Assembly: GCA_021795395.1 (NCBI GenBank)
Contig: JAJYPN010000003.1
Coordinates: 1 to 64,000, forward strand
DNA: 64,000 nt
Reading direction: 5' to 3'
Source of the DNA: Pseudomonadota bacterium
Lineage (GTDB): Bacteria; Pseudomonadota; Gammaproteobacteria; Burkholderiales; Sulfuriferulaceae
This document shows positions 1 through 8,267 of this stretch, piece after piece. Position 1 is the first letter of the stretch; the number at the start of each line of letters is the position of its first letter. Under the pieces are notes generated by a model that made no database searches, was not told the origin of the DNA, and saw only the letters and a list, made by a program, of their open reading frames with translations. A program made the translations under genes and the position numbers.

Positions 1-16
1 GCAGCTTGCGCAGCAA

Positions 17-984
17 GTTTCAATCCTCGCCCATCCCGAAGGACGGGCGCTACTATCGCGCAGCGTGTTGAACAGTTGCGCACGGTTGTTTCAATCCTCG
101 CCCATCCCGAAGGACGGGCGCTACCGTGGACAGATCGATCATGGGTAACGATGCAGCCGTTTCAATCCTCGCCCATCCCGAAGGACGGGCGCTACCAATA
201 AATCCGGACATTTTATTAGCGTTATTGGGGTTTCAATCCTCGCCCATCCCGAAGGACGGGCGCTACCTGCCAGATTTTCATACTGACAGATCGCGGTAGT
301 AATGTTTCAATCCTCGCCCATCCCGAAGGACGGGCGCTACCTCTGGCAATTGGTGCATTGTTAATCTCACAAAAAGTTTCAATCCTCGCCCATCCCGAAG
401 GACGGGCGCTACTTGCGTTCGTTTGGCATAGAACGGTTGACGCATCTGTTTCAATCCTCGCCCATCCCGAAGGACGGGCGCTACGGAAATAAGAGCCAGC
501 TGCTGCCGAGGCAATATCGTTTCAATCCTCGCCCATCCCGAAGGACGGGCGCTACTATGGAACGGTTTACGGAACGGTTCTAAACGCTGGTTTCAATCCT
601 CGCCCATCCCGAAGGACGGGCGCTACACAACGTGCAGGTATTGCTGGACAGCGCCAGTACGTTTCAATCCTCGCCCATCCCGAAGGACGGGCGCTACCCG
701 TGCAGCCTGTACAGCAGCCTGCACGGTCGCCTGTTTCAATCCTCGCCCATCCCGAAGGACGGGCGCTACCTGCATTTTAATATACCTCTACCCAAGTTGT
801 AAGTGTTTCAATCCTCGCCCATCCCGAAGGACGGGCGCTACGCTTGCTGGGCTTGTACCGTGATAGCGGATAGCGGTTTCAATCCTCGCCCATCCCGAAG
901 GACGGGCGCTACTTCTCATGCGCATGCCGAATAGAAGGTTAAGGTCGGTTTCAATCCTCGCCCATCCCGAAGGACGGGCGCTAC
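17..984 (-). CRISPR. CRISPR array, type I-C, 14 repeats, truncated by window edge
   Basis: Fourteen copies of a 37-bp repeat appear identical by eye, with starts at 17, 88, 159, 230, 304, 376, 448, 519, 590, 661, 733, 805, 876 and 948. They are separated by 13 spacers of 34-37 bp. Bases 1-16 are the end of a further spacer, so the array continues to the left. Read on the minus strand, the repeat ends in GAGGATTGAAAC, the usual 3' end of type I-C repeats. The cas operon lies to the right on the minus strand, so crRNA is taken to be transcribed leftward with repeat 948-984 next to the leader. In RNA form the repeat folds into a 9-bp stem with one G-U pair, closed by a C(UUCG)G tetraloop. Cutting at the 3' base of that stem would leave an 11-nt 5' handle, as known for Cas5d. 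Confidence 0.97.
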
Positions 985-1164
985 AGTACAGTTGCAAAGT
1001 TATGATACCAAAAAAGGTTCTTGATAGGGGGCGCGAACATCGATAATTCTGGCGATGCTGAGATCGGAATATGCTGGATTTGTTTAAAAATATCAATATT
1101 TTCAAAGCGTTGTGTTGTGCGCGAACTCATCTGGGTTTTGCCGCCGCTCAGGGTTCGCGCGTAG
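985..1164 (-). promoter_or_regulatory. CRISPR leader region
   Basis: This is the gap of about 180 bp between the last repeat and the cas2 stop codon. By position it should hold the leader, the array promoter and the integration site for new spacers. It is AT-richer than the array, especially at 985-1110. No clear -35/-10 pair was assigned, and the short ORFs across it look like chance. Confidence 0.6.
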
Positions 1165-1461
1165 CTATATGACCAAGGGAGCATTGAAGTCGATAGCTCG
1201 TACATTTCCGAATTCCTTGACGTGCAAATCAGTTGGTTCAGTCAGGCGATATAGCCGTAAGCTATCTTCCTTTTCGTTGATTTCCGCGAGTAAACGGCGT
1301 TCTAGTTCCTCGAATTCCATCAGATTAACCCTGCATTCGAATACCGATTTCTGCACTCGTTGCCCGGTACTTTCGCATACTTTGGCGACGCGGCGTAAAC
1401 GTTTCCTGCCTGCTGGGGTATCGGTTGAAACATCGTAAGTTATTATGATCAACATATTCAT
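1165..1461 (-). CDS. cas2: CRISPR-associated endonuclease Cas2
   Basis: A 98-residue protein of usual Cas2 length. It begins with a hydrophobic first strand and the conserved Asp (IITYDVS, about residues 6-12), followed by the RRVAKVCE and VQKSVFEC segments typical of the ferredoxin-like Cas2 fold. Cas2 is the dimeric core of the Cas1-Cas2 integrase that inserts new spacers at the leader end. The start overlaps the cas1 stop in an ATGA arrangement, so translation is likely coupled. It is the last gene before the leader. A second ATG two codons in is an alternative start. Confidence 0.96.
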   Translation of the reverse strand: MNMLIIITYDVSTDTPAGRKRLRRVAKVCESTGQRVQKSVFECRVNLMEFEELERRLLAEINEKEDSLRLYRLTEPTDLHVKEFGNVRAIDFNAPLVI

Positions 1462-2492
1462 TTCGCGAGAAAAGGTAAATAAACTTCCATCTCGCCTCGA
1501 ATGACGCGAGCCATGAAGCGGGCCTGTAACAGGGGGAGCAATCCAAGCGGGATTTTGGTTTCGAGCAAGGGATGCATGATTTCTTCCTGCTTACGTTCTT
1601 GATAAGCTACCACTACAGTGCGGCGTGCATCGTCTTCGAGCAGCACTGCACCGCCTTCCCGTTCGGCAAAATCGTTGGCACCGATTTGTCCCCGGTTAAT
1701 TAAAGTAAGTGCCAACCGGTCAGCAAATATGGCACGAAATTCTTCCATCAGGTCCAGCGCAAGCGCTGCTCTCCCTGGACGTATCGCATGTAGAAATCCC
1801 AATTGCGGGTCAAGCCCGACGCTTTCCAGGGCAGATCGGCAGTCGTTCATCAACATCGAATACAAAAATGAAATCAGTGCATTAAAACGGTCTCTCGGCG
1901 GCCGTCGGGTGCGCCCGTCCATCGTGAAGCTATCACGTGCCTCTTGCTTGACCAAAAACGGCAAAGCTGTGAAATAATTTTTCGCTGCGTCGCCCTCTAT
2001 GCCGCGCACAGAATCCAGGTCGCCCGACAGCGGAAGATTGCGGAGGGAAATCGCCAGCGATTCCGCAACCCTGCTTAATATTTCCCGATCCGCATCATTA
2101 ACGGATTCCCGCGCGCCACGCAAAACGACCTGTCGGGAATTGCGGATTTTTCCGGCAATCGCGGAACGTGCGATTGCCAGCGTAAATGGCTCATTCAATG
2201 CCTGACGATACTGCGCTTGACGCAACAGAATATTTCCAGAAACAGCTCCTTCCAGTCGGGCTTTGAAACGTCCGTTGCGGTCGAGGAAAACCAGAGAAAT
2301 TCCTTCATCGGCGCAGCGGCACATTAACGCAGGGGAAACCAGAATGTCGCCGAAACATACTACACTACCGAGGTGGTGCAGCGGCACCCGCAGTTTCGTC
2401 TCGCGTTCCACCTCTATCCGTACCGTGTCGTTCTCCAGATGAAGATAAGACTGTGGCGTCATGACGTAAAGGGTGTTAAGTATCTGGCGCAT
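1458..2492 (-). CDS. cas1: CRISPR-associated integrase Cas1 (type I-C)
   Basis: A 344-residue Cas1 of normal length for subtype I-C. The metal-binding active-site residues are visible: Glu in [12 protein letters not shown] (about residue 166), His in [10 protein letters not shown] (about 235) and Asp in ALDLMEEF (about 249). It catalyses integration of protospacers into the array together with Cas2. The gene starts nine bases after the aspartic protease stop, with only a weak GAAG ribosome site, so it probably depends on read-through or coupling from upstream. Its end overlaps cas2 by four bases. Confidence 0.97.
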   Translation of the reverse strand: MRQILNTLYVMTPQSYLHLENDTVRIEVERETKLRVPLHHLGSVVCFGDILVSPALMCRCADEGISLVFLDRNGRFKARLEGAVSGNILLRQAQYRQALNEPFTLAIARSAIAGKIRNSRQVVLRGARESVNDADREILSRVAESLAISLRNLPLSGDLDSVRGIEGDAAKNYFTALPFLVKQEARDSFTMDGRTRRPPRDRFNALISFLYSMLMNDCRSALESVGLDPQLGFLHAIRPGRAALALDLMEEFRAIFADRLALTLINRGQIGANDFAEREGGAVLLEDDARRTVVVAYQERKQEEIMHPLLETKIPLGLLPLLQARFMARVIRGEMEVYLPFLAK

Positions 2493-2501
2493 GCTACTTC
2501 G

Positions 2502-2882
2502 CTATTTTACGGTTGCGGTAGGAATGTTCGGGCTTTCCGGGTTGACCGTCAACTTTTGTTTGGAAGGATGAACGATCAAGTCCATATCTTCCATCGGAAT
2601 CGCCCCCATCAGAACGCCGTCCCCCAGCACTAACGCGCCGGTGTAGCAATGTCGTCCATGAAATTCCACAGTAACCGGCCCTACATAGGCGCAAAGTTGC
2701 CGTCTGCCATCAGCAGTCACCACTTCGCGTTGTTCCAGCTCGCATAATTGAAGTTGTAGCGCAACATGCTCGGGGATGCACAAATGCACGGCGCCGGTAT
2801 CCACCAGTGCGGATATTTCGAGTTCGTCCAGTTTTGGATTCGCCGGATTGCCAAGCCGGATATCGGCATATATGAGTCCCAT
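2502..2882 (-). CDS. Retropepsin-like (clan AA) aspartic protease inside the cas operon
   Basis: A 126-residue protein with the hallmark of single-domain clan AA aspartic proteases: a hydrophobic strand leading into the catalytic ALVDTGA motif (residues 25-31), and a C-terminal MGAIPMEDMDLIVHP stretch (about 92-106) resembling the second hydrophobic-glycine psi-loop motif of retropepsins. Such enzymes act as homodimers, each subunit giving one Asp. No signal peptide or membrane segment is seen, so it should be cytoplasmic. It sits between cas4 and cas1 on the same strand, with GGAG eight bases before the ATG and only nine bases to cas1, so it is co-transcribed with the adaptation genes. This is not a standard type I-C component. 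The substrate is unknown. Confidence 0.82.
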   Translation of the reverse strand: MGLIYADIRLGNPANPKLDELEISALVDTGAVHLCIPEHVALQLQLCELEQREVVTADGRRQLCAYVGPVTVEFHGRHCYTGALVLGDGVLMGAIPMEDMDLIVHPSKQKLTVNPESPNIPTATVK

Positions 2883-2912
2883 GTTTATCTCCAGTAGATG
2901 GTGTTGAAGATT

Positions 2913-3563
2913 CTAACCCGCTTCGGGTTCGAACAACTGATTAGACAATGCCCGATATTTTGAGCGATTTGCAACTGCTTCCGGCTGACAAATTTCCTTC
3001 AGTGAGCATTCCTTGCACCGTTTATCGTTAACTGGAGACGGTAATTGACCGGAATCCAGCATGGTGCGGATGGCGTTCACGGTATCGGTAACTTGATTGC
3101 GCAAAGCTTGCGTAATCATTACCTCACGCCTGCGCCGTGAACCATGGTGGTAAATCGCGCCATGCGTGATAATTTTCCCTGTCATTTCTTCCAGGCACAG
3201 CGCTTGCGCGGCGAGTTGAATGTCGTCGTGGGATTTTTCGCGCTTTTTGCCATGCTTGTATTCGACAGGATAAATGCTTCCATCTGGATGAAATTCAACC
3301 ACATCGCATTTGCCTATTAGACCCAATCGCTCCGACCAAACCGGCAATGCCCGTTCGGTACGCACCCTTTCAAAGGTTTCAAATCCCGGGTTATCCACCC
3401 GTTCGTGCGCTGCATTTCCGCGCATGGTGTGGACATTCTCATCGAATGCCTGTTCAACATGAATCAATGCGCACTGGCGCGGACAATAACTCCAGTGCTG
3501 GAGCGCGGAGAGCATGAGTGGATCGGGGGGCGGCAAAGAGCGAGCATGTTCAAGGTCGTCCAT
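2913..3563 (-). CDS. cas4: CRISPR-associated exonuclease Cas4
   Basis: A RecB-family nuclease of 216 residues. The iron-sulfur cysteines are seen as YCPRQC near the N-terminus (Cys27, Cys31) and CKECSLKEIC near the C-terminus. The nuclease core shows GKCDVVEF and YPVEYKHGKK, the acidic and lysine motifs of the RecB/Cas4 fold, followed by a Gln-rich QLAAQAL helix. Cas4 trims and selects PAM-proximal ends of prespacers with Cas1-Cas2. I chose the ATG at 3563 because AAGGGAGAG lies about six bases upstream; an in-frame ATG at 3602 has no such site. The start overlaps the end of the nucleotidyltransferase gene by 14 bases. Confidence 0.93.
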   Translation of the reverse strand: MDDLEHARSLPPPDPLMLSALQHWSYCPRQCALIHVEQAFDENVHTMRGNAAHERVDNPGFETFERVRTERALPVWSERLGLIGKCDVVEFHPDGSIYPVEYKHGKKREKSHDDIQLAAQALCLEEMTGKIITHGAIYHHGSRRRREVMITQALRNQVTDTVNAIRTMLDSGQLPSPVNDKRCKECSLKEICQPEAVANRSKYRALSNQLFEPEAG

Positions 3564-3909
3564 GCAATACTCTCCCTTCACGGTGAGCCCTGCCAACAAC
3601 ATGGTTCAAGGAATTTTTCCAGTGATCGAATTCTTCCCGGCTGTACAGGAGAATATCCTTGGAAATCGCCAGGCTTCTTAATGCCATATACAAGCGAGCA
3701 GCTTCCTTGCGACGGCTGCGCTGGGGAGAAAACGGCTCGGTTTCCACTACGAGCAAGTCAACATCGGAATCAGGTCGTGCATCGCCTCGCTCACGAGAGC
3801 CAAAGAAAATAATTATCTCCGGGGAAACTTCACGAACGATGGTTTCCACCATTTGGTGTAGCAGGGCTACTTCATTGGCAACCATGTCGCCGTGTTCCAT
3901 TGTCGTCAT
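3550..3909 (-). CDS. MNT-type minimal nucleotidyltransferase
   Basis: A 119-residue protein with the nucleotidyltransferase signature IIFFGSRERG followed by DSDVDLLVV (residues about 34-55), where the GSR turn and the two Asp of DxD bind nucleotide and metal. The C-terminal HREGRVLHGR tail is typical of minimal MNT proteins. In many bacteria MNT is the antitoxin that AMPylates a HEPN RNase toxin encoded next to it. No HEPN gene is present here: the next gene is cas4, overlapping by 14 bases. It overlaps the upstream PIN gene in an ATGA arrangement. It could be an orphan antitoxin, a modifier of the PIN or Cas proteins, or a remnant of a HEPN/MNT pair. Confidence 0.85.
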   Translation of the reverse strand: MTTMEHGDMVANEVALLHQMVETIVREVSPEIIIFFGSRERGDARPDSDVDLLVVETEPFSPQRSRRKEAARLYMALRSLAISKDILLYSREEFDHWKNSLNHVVGRAHREGRVLHGRP

Positions 3910-4310
3910 TCCCCGAAAGGGTTAAGGATTTGCAGCGTCGGCGTAACCCACAAGCCGTGGTGCATATCTTCGCTGTAAAGTGTGCCGCAACCGGCTCGCA
4001 ATGCTGTCGCCACAATCAGCGCATCCCAGTGAGAAAGCGAATACTGGCGTGTCAGTTCGATGGCCTGCTGTATATCTTGTGGTTCGAGCGAGGTCACCTC
4101 GCAACTCTCCATCAAAAAAATCGCCACCCCTTGCGCGGCAGCAAGCGGGCGCTTGAGTTTGCGCACCTGTACATTGATTGTTTCGTTGACCACTTGCACA
4201 CTGATGACAGGGCGCTGAAGCAACAATTCCATCGCTATCGTGTATTGAGGCAAGGTTGCATTCAAGCCATAAATTACGACATTGCTATCAACGAAAACCT
4301 TATCGGTCAT
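3906..4310 (-). CDS. PIN-domain ribonuclease toxin (VapC-like)
   Basis: A 134-residue single PIN domain. The acidic residues expected for metal binding are visible: Asp8 in VFVDSNVVIYG, Glu in the VVNETINV helix (about 43), Asp96 in LSHWDALIVATAL and Asp in LYSEDMHHG (about 115). VapC-type toxins cut tRNA or rRNA and stop growth until neutralised by their antitoxin. The gene begins 11 bases inside the end of a small antitoxin-like gene and overlaps the MNT gene by four bases, a compact toxin-antitoxin layout. It is embedded between cas7 and cas4. Confidence 0.9.
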   Translation of the reverse strand: MTDKVFVDSNVVIYGLNATLPQYTIAMELLLQRPVISVQVVNETINVQVRKLKRPLAAAQGVAIFLMESCEVTSLEPQDIQQAIELTRQYSLSHWDALIVATALRAGCGTLYSEDMHHGLWVTPTLQILNPFGE

Positions 4311-4509
4311 ACAACTCGTCCCGATTAAATTTCAGGTCGGTAGTTGATATCTGATGCTTGGCAAAGAACGTTTCAATTTCTTTGCGCCGCTGTTCAATTG
4401 ACTCGTATGGCACCGGCACCACCATAATTTCAACCGGATGGTTAAGGAAAGATTCTGGAATCTCTACCGTTACGGTACGTTCGGTTGGTGTGAAAGTATG
4501 AATGAACAT
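4300..4509 (-). CDS. Antitoxin-like protein (VapB-type) paired with the PIN toxin
   Basis: A 69-residue protein. The N-terminal half (TVTVEIPESFLNHPVEIMVV) looks like the small beta DNA-binding half of VapB-type antitoxins. The C-terminal KFNRDELYDR motif resembles the toxin-binding tail of many such antitoxins. I chose the ATG at 4509, which has AGGAAA about nine bases upstream, over an in-frame ATG at 4713 that would run through the likely promoter. It overlaps the PIN gene by 11 bases. It probably neutralises the PIN protein and represses its own promoter, as VapB proteins do; here that promoter would also feed MNT, cas4, the protease, cas1 and cas2. Confidence 0.72.
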   Translation of the reverse strand: MFIHTFTPTERTVTVEIPESFLNHPVEIMVVPVPYESIEQRRKEIETFFAKHQISTTDLKFNRDELYDR

Positions 4510-4640
4510 GGTGCCATTTCCTTTTGTGCTAAATATATAGTCGAACAACAAATTCATGCGAAGAATTCGGGTGCATCGGGTTGCTGTCTGGTTCTCGTCG
4601 AAATGGCGATGTGTCGCGCCCGGCACCATCGAGCATAACT

Positions 4641-4653
4641 TTATACAGTATAA
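4641..4653. promoter_or_regulatory. 13-bp palindrome, candidate autoregulatory operator
   Basis: The sequence TTATACAGTATAA is a perfect palindrome around its centre base. It lies in the 200-bp gap between cas7 and the antitoxin gene, about 130 bp upstream of the antitoxin start. The half-sites also look like -10 boxes (TATACT and TATAAA on the minus strand), so it may overlap a promoter. Toxin-antitoxin complexes usually bind such inverted repeats. The gap also contains a leftward 5' untranslated region; no terminator was seen. Confidence 0.45.
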
Positions 4654-4709
4654 TCCGCAAAATCTCGTGGGCGGCAATACCTCATTGAGTTTAGGCTGAA
4701 TACGGGCAA

Positions 4710-5558
4710 TCAAAACCCTTCGATGATTTCAGGCTTAAGGCCTTCCAGTTCCCCAAGCTCGAAGCTACCATCAGGCTGAATCGTCTCTTGAAGCGTCCGA
4801 TGTACTTTGGCTGAGGAATGCTGGCCTGATTTGCAGTTGTGTTTCCACCAAATTACTTTCAGTATTTCCATACTTCCCGCTGGCCTAGCGGATGACTCAT
4901 CGTTCTCGATTAGCTTTGGAAGCAACTGCTTGATGGTTTCGGCATCGGCATCGCTGAATCCTGTTCGTTCAGCCAGCTGCGGATTTATGCTGCCATAGAA
5001 AACATAAACGCCTTTATCAACCCTGTGTTTCATGCCCATTGTGTCGGAACCGCGCTTGCTTCCGTCGCCCTCGCCGCTAACGCTTTTGGTGATCTGTGTG
5101 CTGCTGACATCGACTGGTTCCACGCTGAATGCAGATTGAACAGTGACAGGGCCGCGAATGCCAATGGATACGCCGCTATCGCCTTCGGTGTCAGTATCCT
5201 TTTTCTTCTTGTCAGCCTTAAATGCAAAAAGCTGACCAAATGCACGAACGTCAAACCATTGCTCACACGCCAACTTGGCTGTTTCGCTTGAGCCCAGTTT
5301 TTTGCCAAGCGCGGCATCTGCTCTTGCCTTGAGGCTCTTGAAATCGTCATTTTTTCGATCATCGGACTGTACAAAAATGTTTTGCCCGCTTTCCAATAGC
5401 CTGTCTCTGAGCTTACGTTTAATACATACATCAGTAATTTCTCCGTACCCGTCATAGTCTGCGCGTGGGCGATTACCGTTAAGCGGATCACCGTTAGGAT
5501 TGGCGTGTGTGACGCGAAGAACAACGGCAAAGTCGATTTTGTTTTGCAATGTGCTCAT
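4710..5558 (-). CDS. cas7c: Cascade backbone protein Cas7 (Csd2, type I-C)
   Basis: A 282-residue Cas7 of the Csd2/Csh2 family. Visible marks are the N-terminal RVTHANPNGDPLNGNRPR stretch, VCIKRKLRDR, and IGIRGPVTVQSAFSVEPV, all characteristic of the RRM-fold Cas7 that forms the crRNA-binding filament of Cascade. AAGGA lies seven bases before the ATG, and the start is ten bases after the cas8c stop, so it is in one operon with cas3, cas5 and cas8c. A Lys/Asp-rich loop (KKKKDTDTEG) occurs mid-protein. Confidence 0.96.
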   Translation of the reverse strand: MSTLQNKIDFAVVLRVTHANPNGDPLNGNRPRADYDGYGEITDVCIKRKLRDRLLESGQNIFVQSDDRKNDDFKSLKARADAALGKKLGSSETAKLACEQWFDVRAFGQLFAFKADKKKKDTDTEGDSGVSIGIRGPVTVQSAFSVEPVDVSSTQITKSVSGEGDGSKRGSDTMGMKHRVDKGVYVFYGSINPQLAERTGFSDADAETIKQLLPKLIENDESSARPAGSMEILKVIWWKHNCKSGQHSSAKVHRTLQETIQPDGSFELGELEGLKPEIIEGF

Positions 5559-5568
5559 GATGTCTTCC

Positions 5569-7539
5569 TTAATTGATTTTGGCAGCGGTGGTTTCAGTAT
5601 TTTCGTCTTGTTCCGTTTCGGGCTTGGCTCGGAGTGCCTGTCGTTGGCAGTGATAACCTAGCAAAAACTCACCCGACAGCTTTCTGTCTTCCATAAAATC
5701 ATCTGCCTGAAATAAATTCACCACCTCATCAAGCTGTTTTTCCATAATGGCGAGAAATGCCGGACGTCTGGCTCGTAAACGTGTTTTGTATGGACTTAAT
5801 GAAAGCTCAATCGTTCTCCATGTTGAAAACGGGTGATCTGCAAAACGTTGCATCAGTTTTGCGGCACTGGTATCACGTCTCTCATCGGCAACATGCAACG
5901 CTCGATCTTCGACGTTTTCCGCAATCGCCAGAAGTCGGCCATACAAGTAATCGCGGCTGGTCCGATTCAGTTCTAATGCCATTTGGTAATCCTCTTTTTT
6001 GTGATAGCCCTTAAATAAGGCACAGGCAATGCCCAGTGCTTTTTCCCACTCATCCTCATATGTTTTGCCATTGCGTTTTTTTCTTTCCATGCCTAATCTG
6101 TTGCAAGCTCTTCTGGTTACTGATTCCATCAAATCACGAGGAATTAATTGCCCATCAATAATGCAAGGCAGTAAACGCTCTACTGTTGCATTGCGCAGTT
6201 TCTCATTCAATCTGCGACCAAAAGCAGCTTCGGCAATATCTTTGGGCGCAGGTGCGCCGATAAATTTCATTTCCTTGCCAAAGTCCTGACCATAATTTTG
6301 ATACCAAGCATGGTCTTTATGCCATACTTCAATCCTCTCAAGAAACTCAGAACACCCAAGTTCCCGATAGTAGGTTATTGCCATGCGGCCCGGGGTGGCC
6401 GAATCCAGGCCCATAACAACAATCTCGTTGGTGAAACCGAGTTCTGCCCGATATCCGGCAAGGAGCTTTGCAAGCCGCTTACCAAAGGCTTGAGCTGCAT
6501 CACCTTGATGCTCATGTATTTGTGTATTTTCTGTATTTTCTGATTCAATACTAAATAGCTCAAAAGAATTGTCTGTTGGGGCAGGTATCCGTTTGCCGGA
6601 TACAGCCCACGCAACTACAGCTTGATCGCCATTTCGGTAAGCTTGGCGTGCAATTAGCCAGCGCAAAGCGTTGTGCGCCTTTTGCGTGACCTCGAAGCCT
6701 AGACCGCAGGCTTGGGCTGCATCAATAAATCTTCCTCGAAACGTGAAACCGCTAGTATCGTTGGATGAAATAAATTTGGCTTTATCCGCGCCATGTCTGA
6801 GTTTGGCGGGATGTTGCTCTGCCAAATTCAGAATTTTACCTGTGACCAAACAAAGCCCTTTACTATCTTTTTGGCTGCTGTAGAAACCAATCCAGGCATC
6901 TATCAAACTCTGATCTTTCCAGGTTTCTGGCAAGGGTTCGTTGGGTATTTCCACCCGCCAGCGAATGACTGCTCCATCGGGTGAGTTGCCATTGGGCATG
7001 ATGTCGAAAATCGCGGGCGTTTCTTTTTTGTCGCCTACCCACTTTGCCAGCAACTGACCATCCTCATTGATGGGCAAGATTTTTTCTCGCACAAGGTCGT
7101 GAATTAAATTTCCTTTCTGCACATAAGTTTGAATCGCGATTATTTTGGGATGCGTAAAAGAAGTGTTCGTCCAATCGGACAAATTAGATAGGTAAGTAGC
7201 GTGGGGTTCTGTTGGTGTGCCTGCAAACCCTGATGTCACTACACCGCCAAACTTGAGGAAGTCACCCGCAAGATATTGCAGCTTGTCACATAATGGATGA
7301 TTGCTGGGTTTGCTTCCAGCCCGTCCAGCAGATGCTTCTGTGCATGGCACCAGCGTCACTCCTTGCCCTTTTGGAATTACATTGGCACGTAAGAAGCGAC
7401 CTTTATCGTCAAGGCTTACCTCGATGTGAGCCTGTTGGGAGGTGTGGCATATTGGTTCCAGCGATGACCCACTATTCGACAAGTCAGTTCGATCAGCACA
7501 CTGCTCATACGTATCATAGAGTTTCTGAATCCAGCTCAC
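5569..7539 (-). CDS. cas8c: Cascade large subunit Cas8c (Csd1)
   Basis: A 656-residue Csd1-family protein, near the usual 580-660 range. The N-terminus ([10 protein letters not shown]) and the [14 protein letters not shown] segment fit the family. Cas8c recognises the PAM and, in type I-C, its mRNA is known to give an internally translated C-terminal Cas11c subunit. The start is GTG at 7539 with GGAGG seven bases upstream, overlapping the cas5 stop (GTGA). The ORF contains internal Met codons in its last third, but I could not assign the Cas11c start from sequence alone. Confidence 0.95.
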   Translation of the reverse strand: MSWIQKLYDTYEQCADRTDLSNSGSSLEPICHTSQQAHIEVSLDDKGRFLRANVIPKGQGVTLVPCTEASAGRAGSKPSNHPLCDKLQYLAGDFLKFGGVVTSGFAGTPTEPHATYLSNLSDWTNTSFTHPKIIAIQTYVQKGNLIHDLVREKILPINEDGQLLAKWVGDKKETPAIFDIMPNGNSPDGAVIRWRVEIPNEPLPETWKDQSLIDAWIGFYSSQKDSKGLCLVTGKILNLAEQHPAKLRHGADKAKFISSNDTSGFTFRGRFIDAAQACGLGFEVTQKAHNALRWLIARQAYRNGDQAVVAWAVSGKRIPAPTDNSFELFSIESENTENTQIHEHQGDAAQAFGKRLAKLLAGYRAELGFTNEIVVMGLDSATPGRMAITYYRELGCSEFLERIEVWHKDHAWYQNYGQDFGKEMKFIGAPAPKDIAEAAFGRRLNEKLRNATVERLLPCIIDGQLIPRDLMESVTRRACNRLGMERKKRNGKTYEDEWEKALGIACALFKGYHKKEDYQMALELNRTSRDYLYGRLLAIAENVEDRALHVADERRDTSAAKLMQRFADHPFSTWRTIELSLSPYKTRLRARRPAFLAIMEKQLDEVVNLFQADDFMEDRKLSGEFLLGYHCQRQALRAKPETEQDENTETTAAKIN

Positions 7540-8267
7540 GTCATATCCTCCAATGACAATGGTTCTTCTTTTTCTACGCCAAGAAGATTCTGTCCACGCT
7601 CAAATTTCTTCATGGGCATTTCTCTGATGGGCTTACGGACTTTGCAGTCCTCAGGACGAGTAAATCGAATCACGCCATTTGTCATCGTGGGTTGCCAAAA
7701 ACGAGCATGAAGTTTGTTGTCGCCAGTTTCGTCAGGGTAATCAAATCCATGAAACATGAGACCATAAGCAAGTTCGTCATCGGTGTCGTAAGCTCCTTCA
7801 CCTGAGCCAAACTTGCAGGGTTCGACATAACCTTGACAGTCACGGGTGCCAAGAAAAATGTCTTGGCGTCCGCCTCGTTCCAGCATACGTTTGGCGACGA
7901 TGTGATGTTTGGCTTCGTTGTGGTCTTCCGCCAGTTCAGGCCGGTGCATATTCCATTCAAAATGCGCTTTCACCTGATATTCAACATCCGACAGAAAGGT
8001 GTAGATCGCCAAGGTGTTGCCACCGCCATATTCCAATGGTTTTGTGCCTTTGGTCTGAGTACGAATACGCTTCATCACCCGAACTTCGTCAATCACCCAA
8101 ACAATAGTGGGCTTCCAGTAGATCGACTTGGTAACACCTTTGAGCGCCTCGTAAGTTGGAATATGGTAGGAACATTTCTCGCCGCCGATTTTTGTCAAAG
8201 GGTCAGTGAAGAGGGCGAATCGCCCCCACACCTTGAATTCAATGTTGCTTCTTCTGAAATCAGACAC
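7536..8267 (-). CDS. cas5c: Cas5d (Cas5c), crRNA-processing endoribonuclease
   Basis: A 243-residue Cas5 of subtype I-C. The start [13 protein letters not shown] and [15 protein letters not shown] match the RRM-fold Cas5d family. In type I-C, Cas5d replaces Cas6 and cuts pre-crRNA at the base of the repeat hairpin. Tyr50 and Lys120/His121 lie where the catalytic Tyr, Lys and His of characterised Cas5d enzymes are expected. The start is GTG at 8267, with GGAGG six bases upstream, inside the end of cas3 (8-base overlap). It overlaps cas8c by four bases. Confidence 0.95.
   Translation of the reverse strand: MSDFRRSNIEFKVWGRFALFTDPLTKIGGEKCSYHIPTYEALKGVTKSIYWKPTIVWVIDEVRVMKRIRTQTKGTKPLEYGGGNTLAIYTFLSDVEYQVKAHFEWNMHRPELAEDHNEAKHHIVAKRMLERGGRQDIFLGTRDCQGYVEPCKFGSGEGAYDTDDELAYGLMFHGFDYPDETGDNKLHARFWQPTMTNGVIRFTRPEDCKVRKPIREMPMKKFERGQNLLGVEKEEPLSLEDMT

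Noticed and set aside
278-1105. Minus-strand ORFs with repeated VAPVLRDGRGLK-like sequence
   Set aside because: They are translations of the CRISPR repeat itself, not genes.
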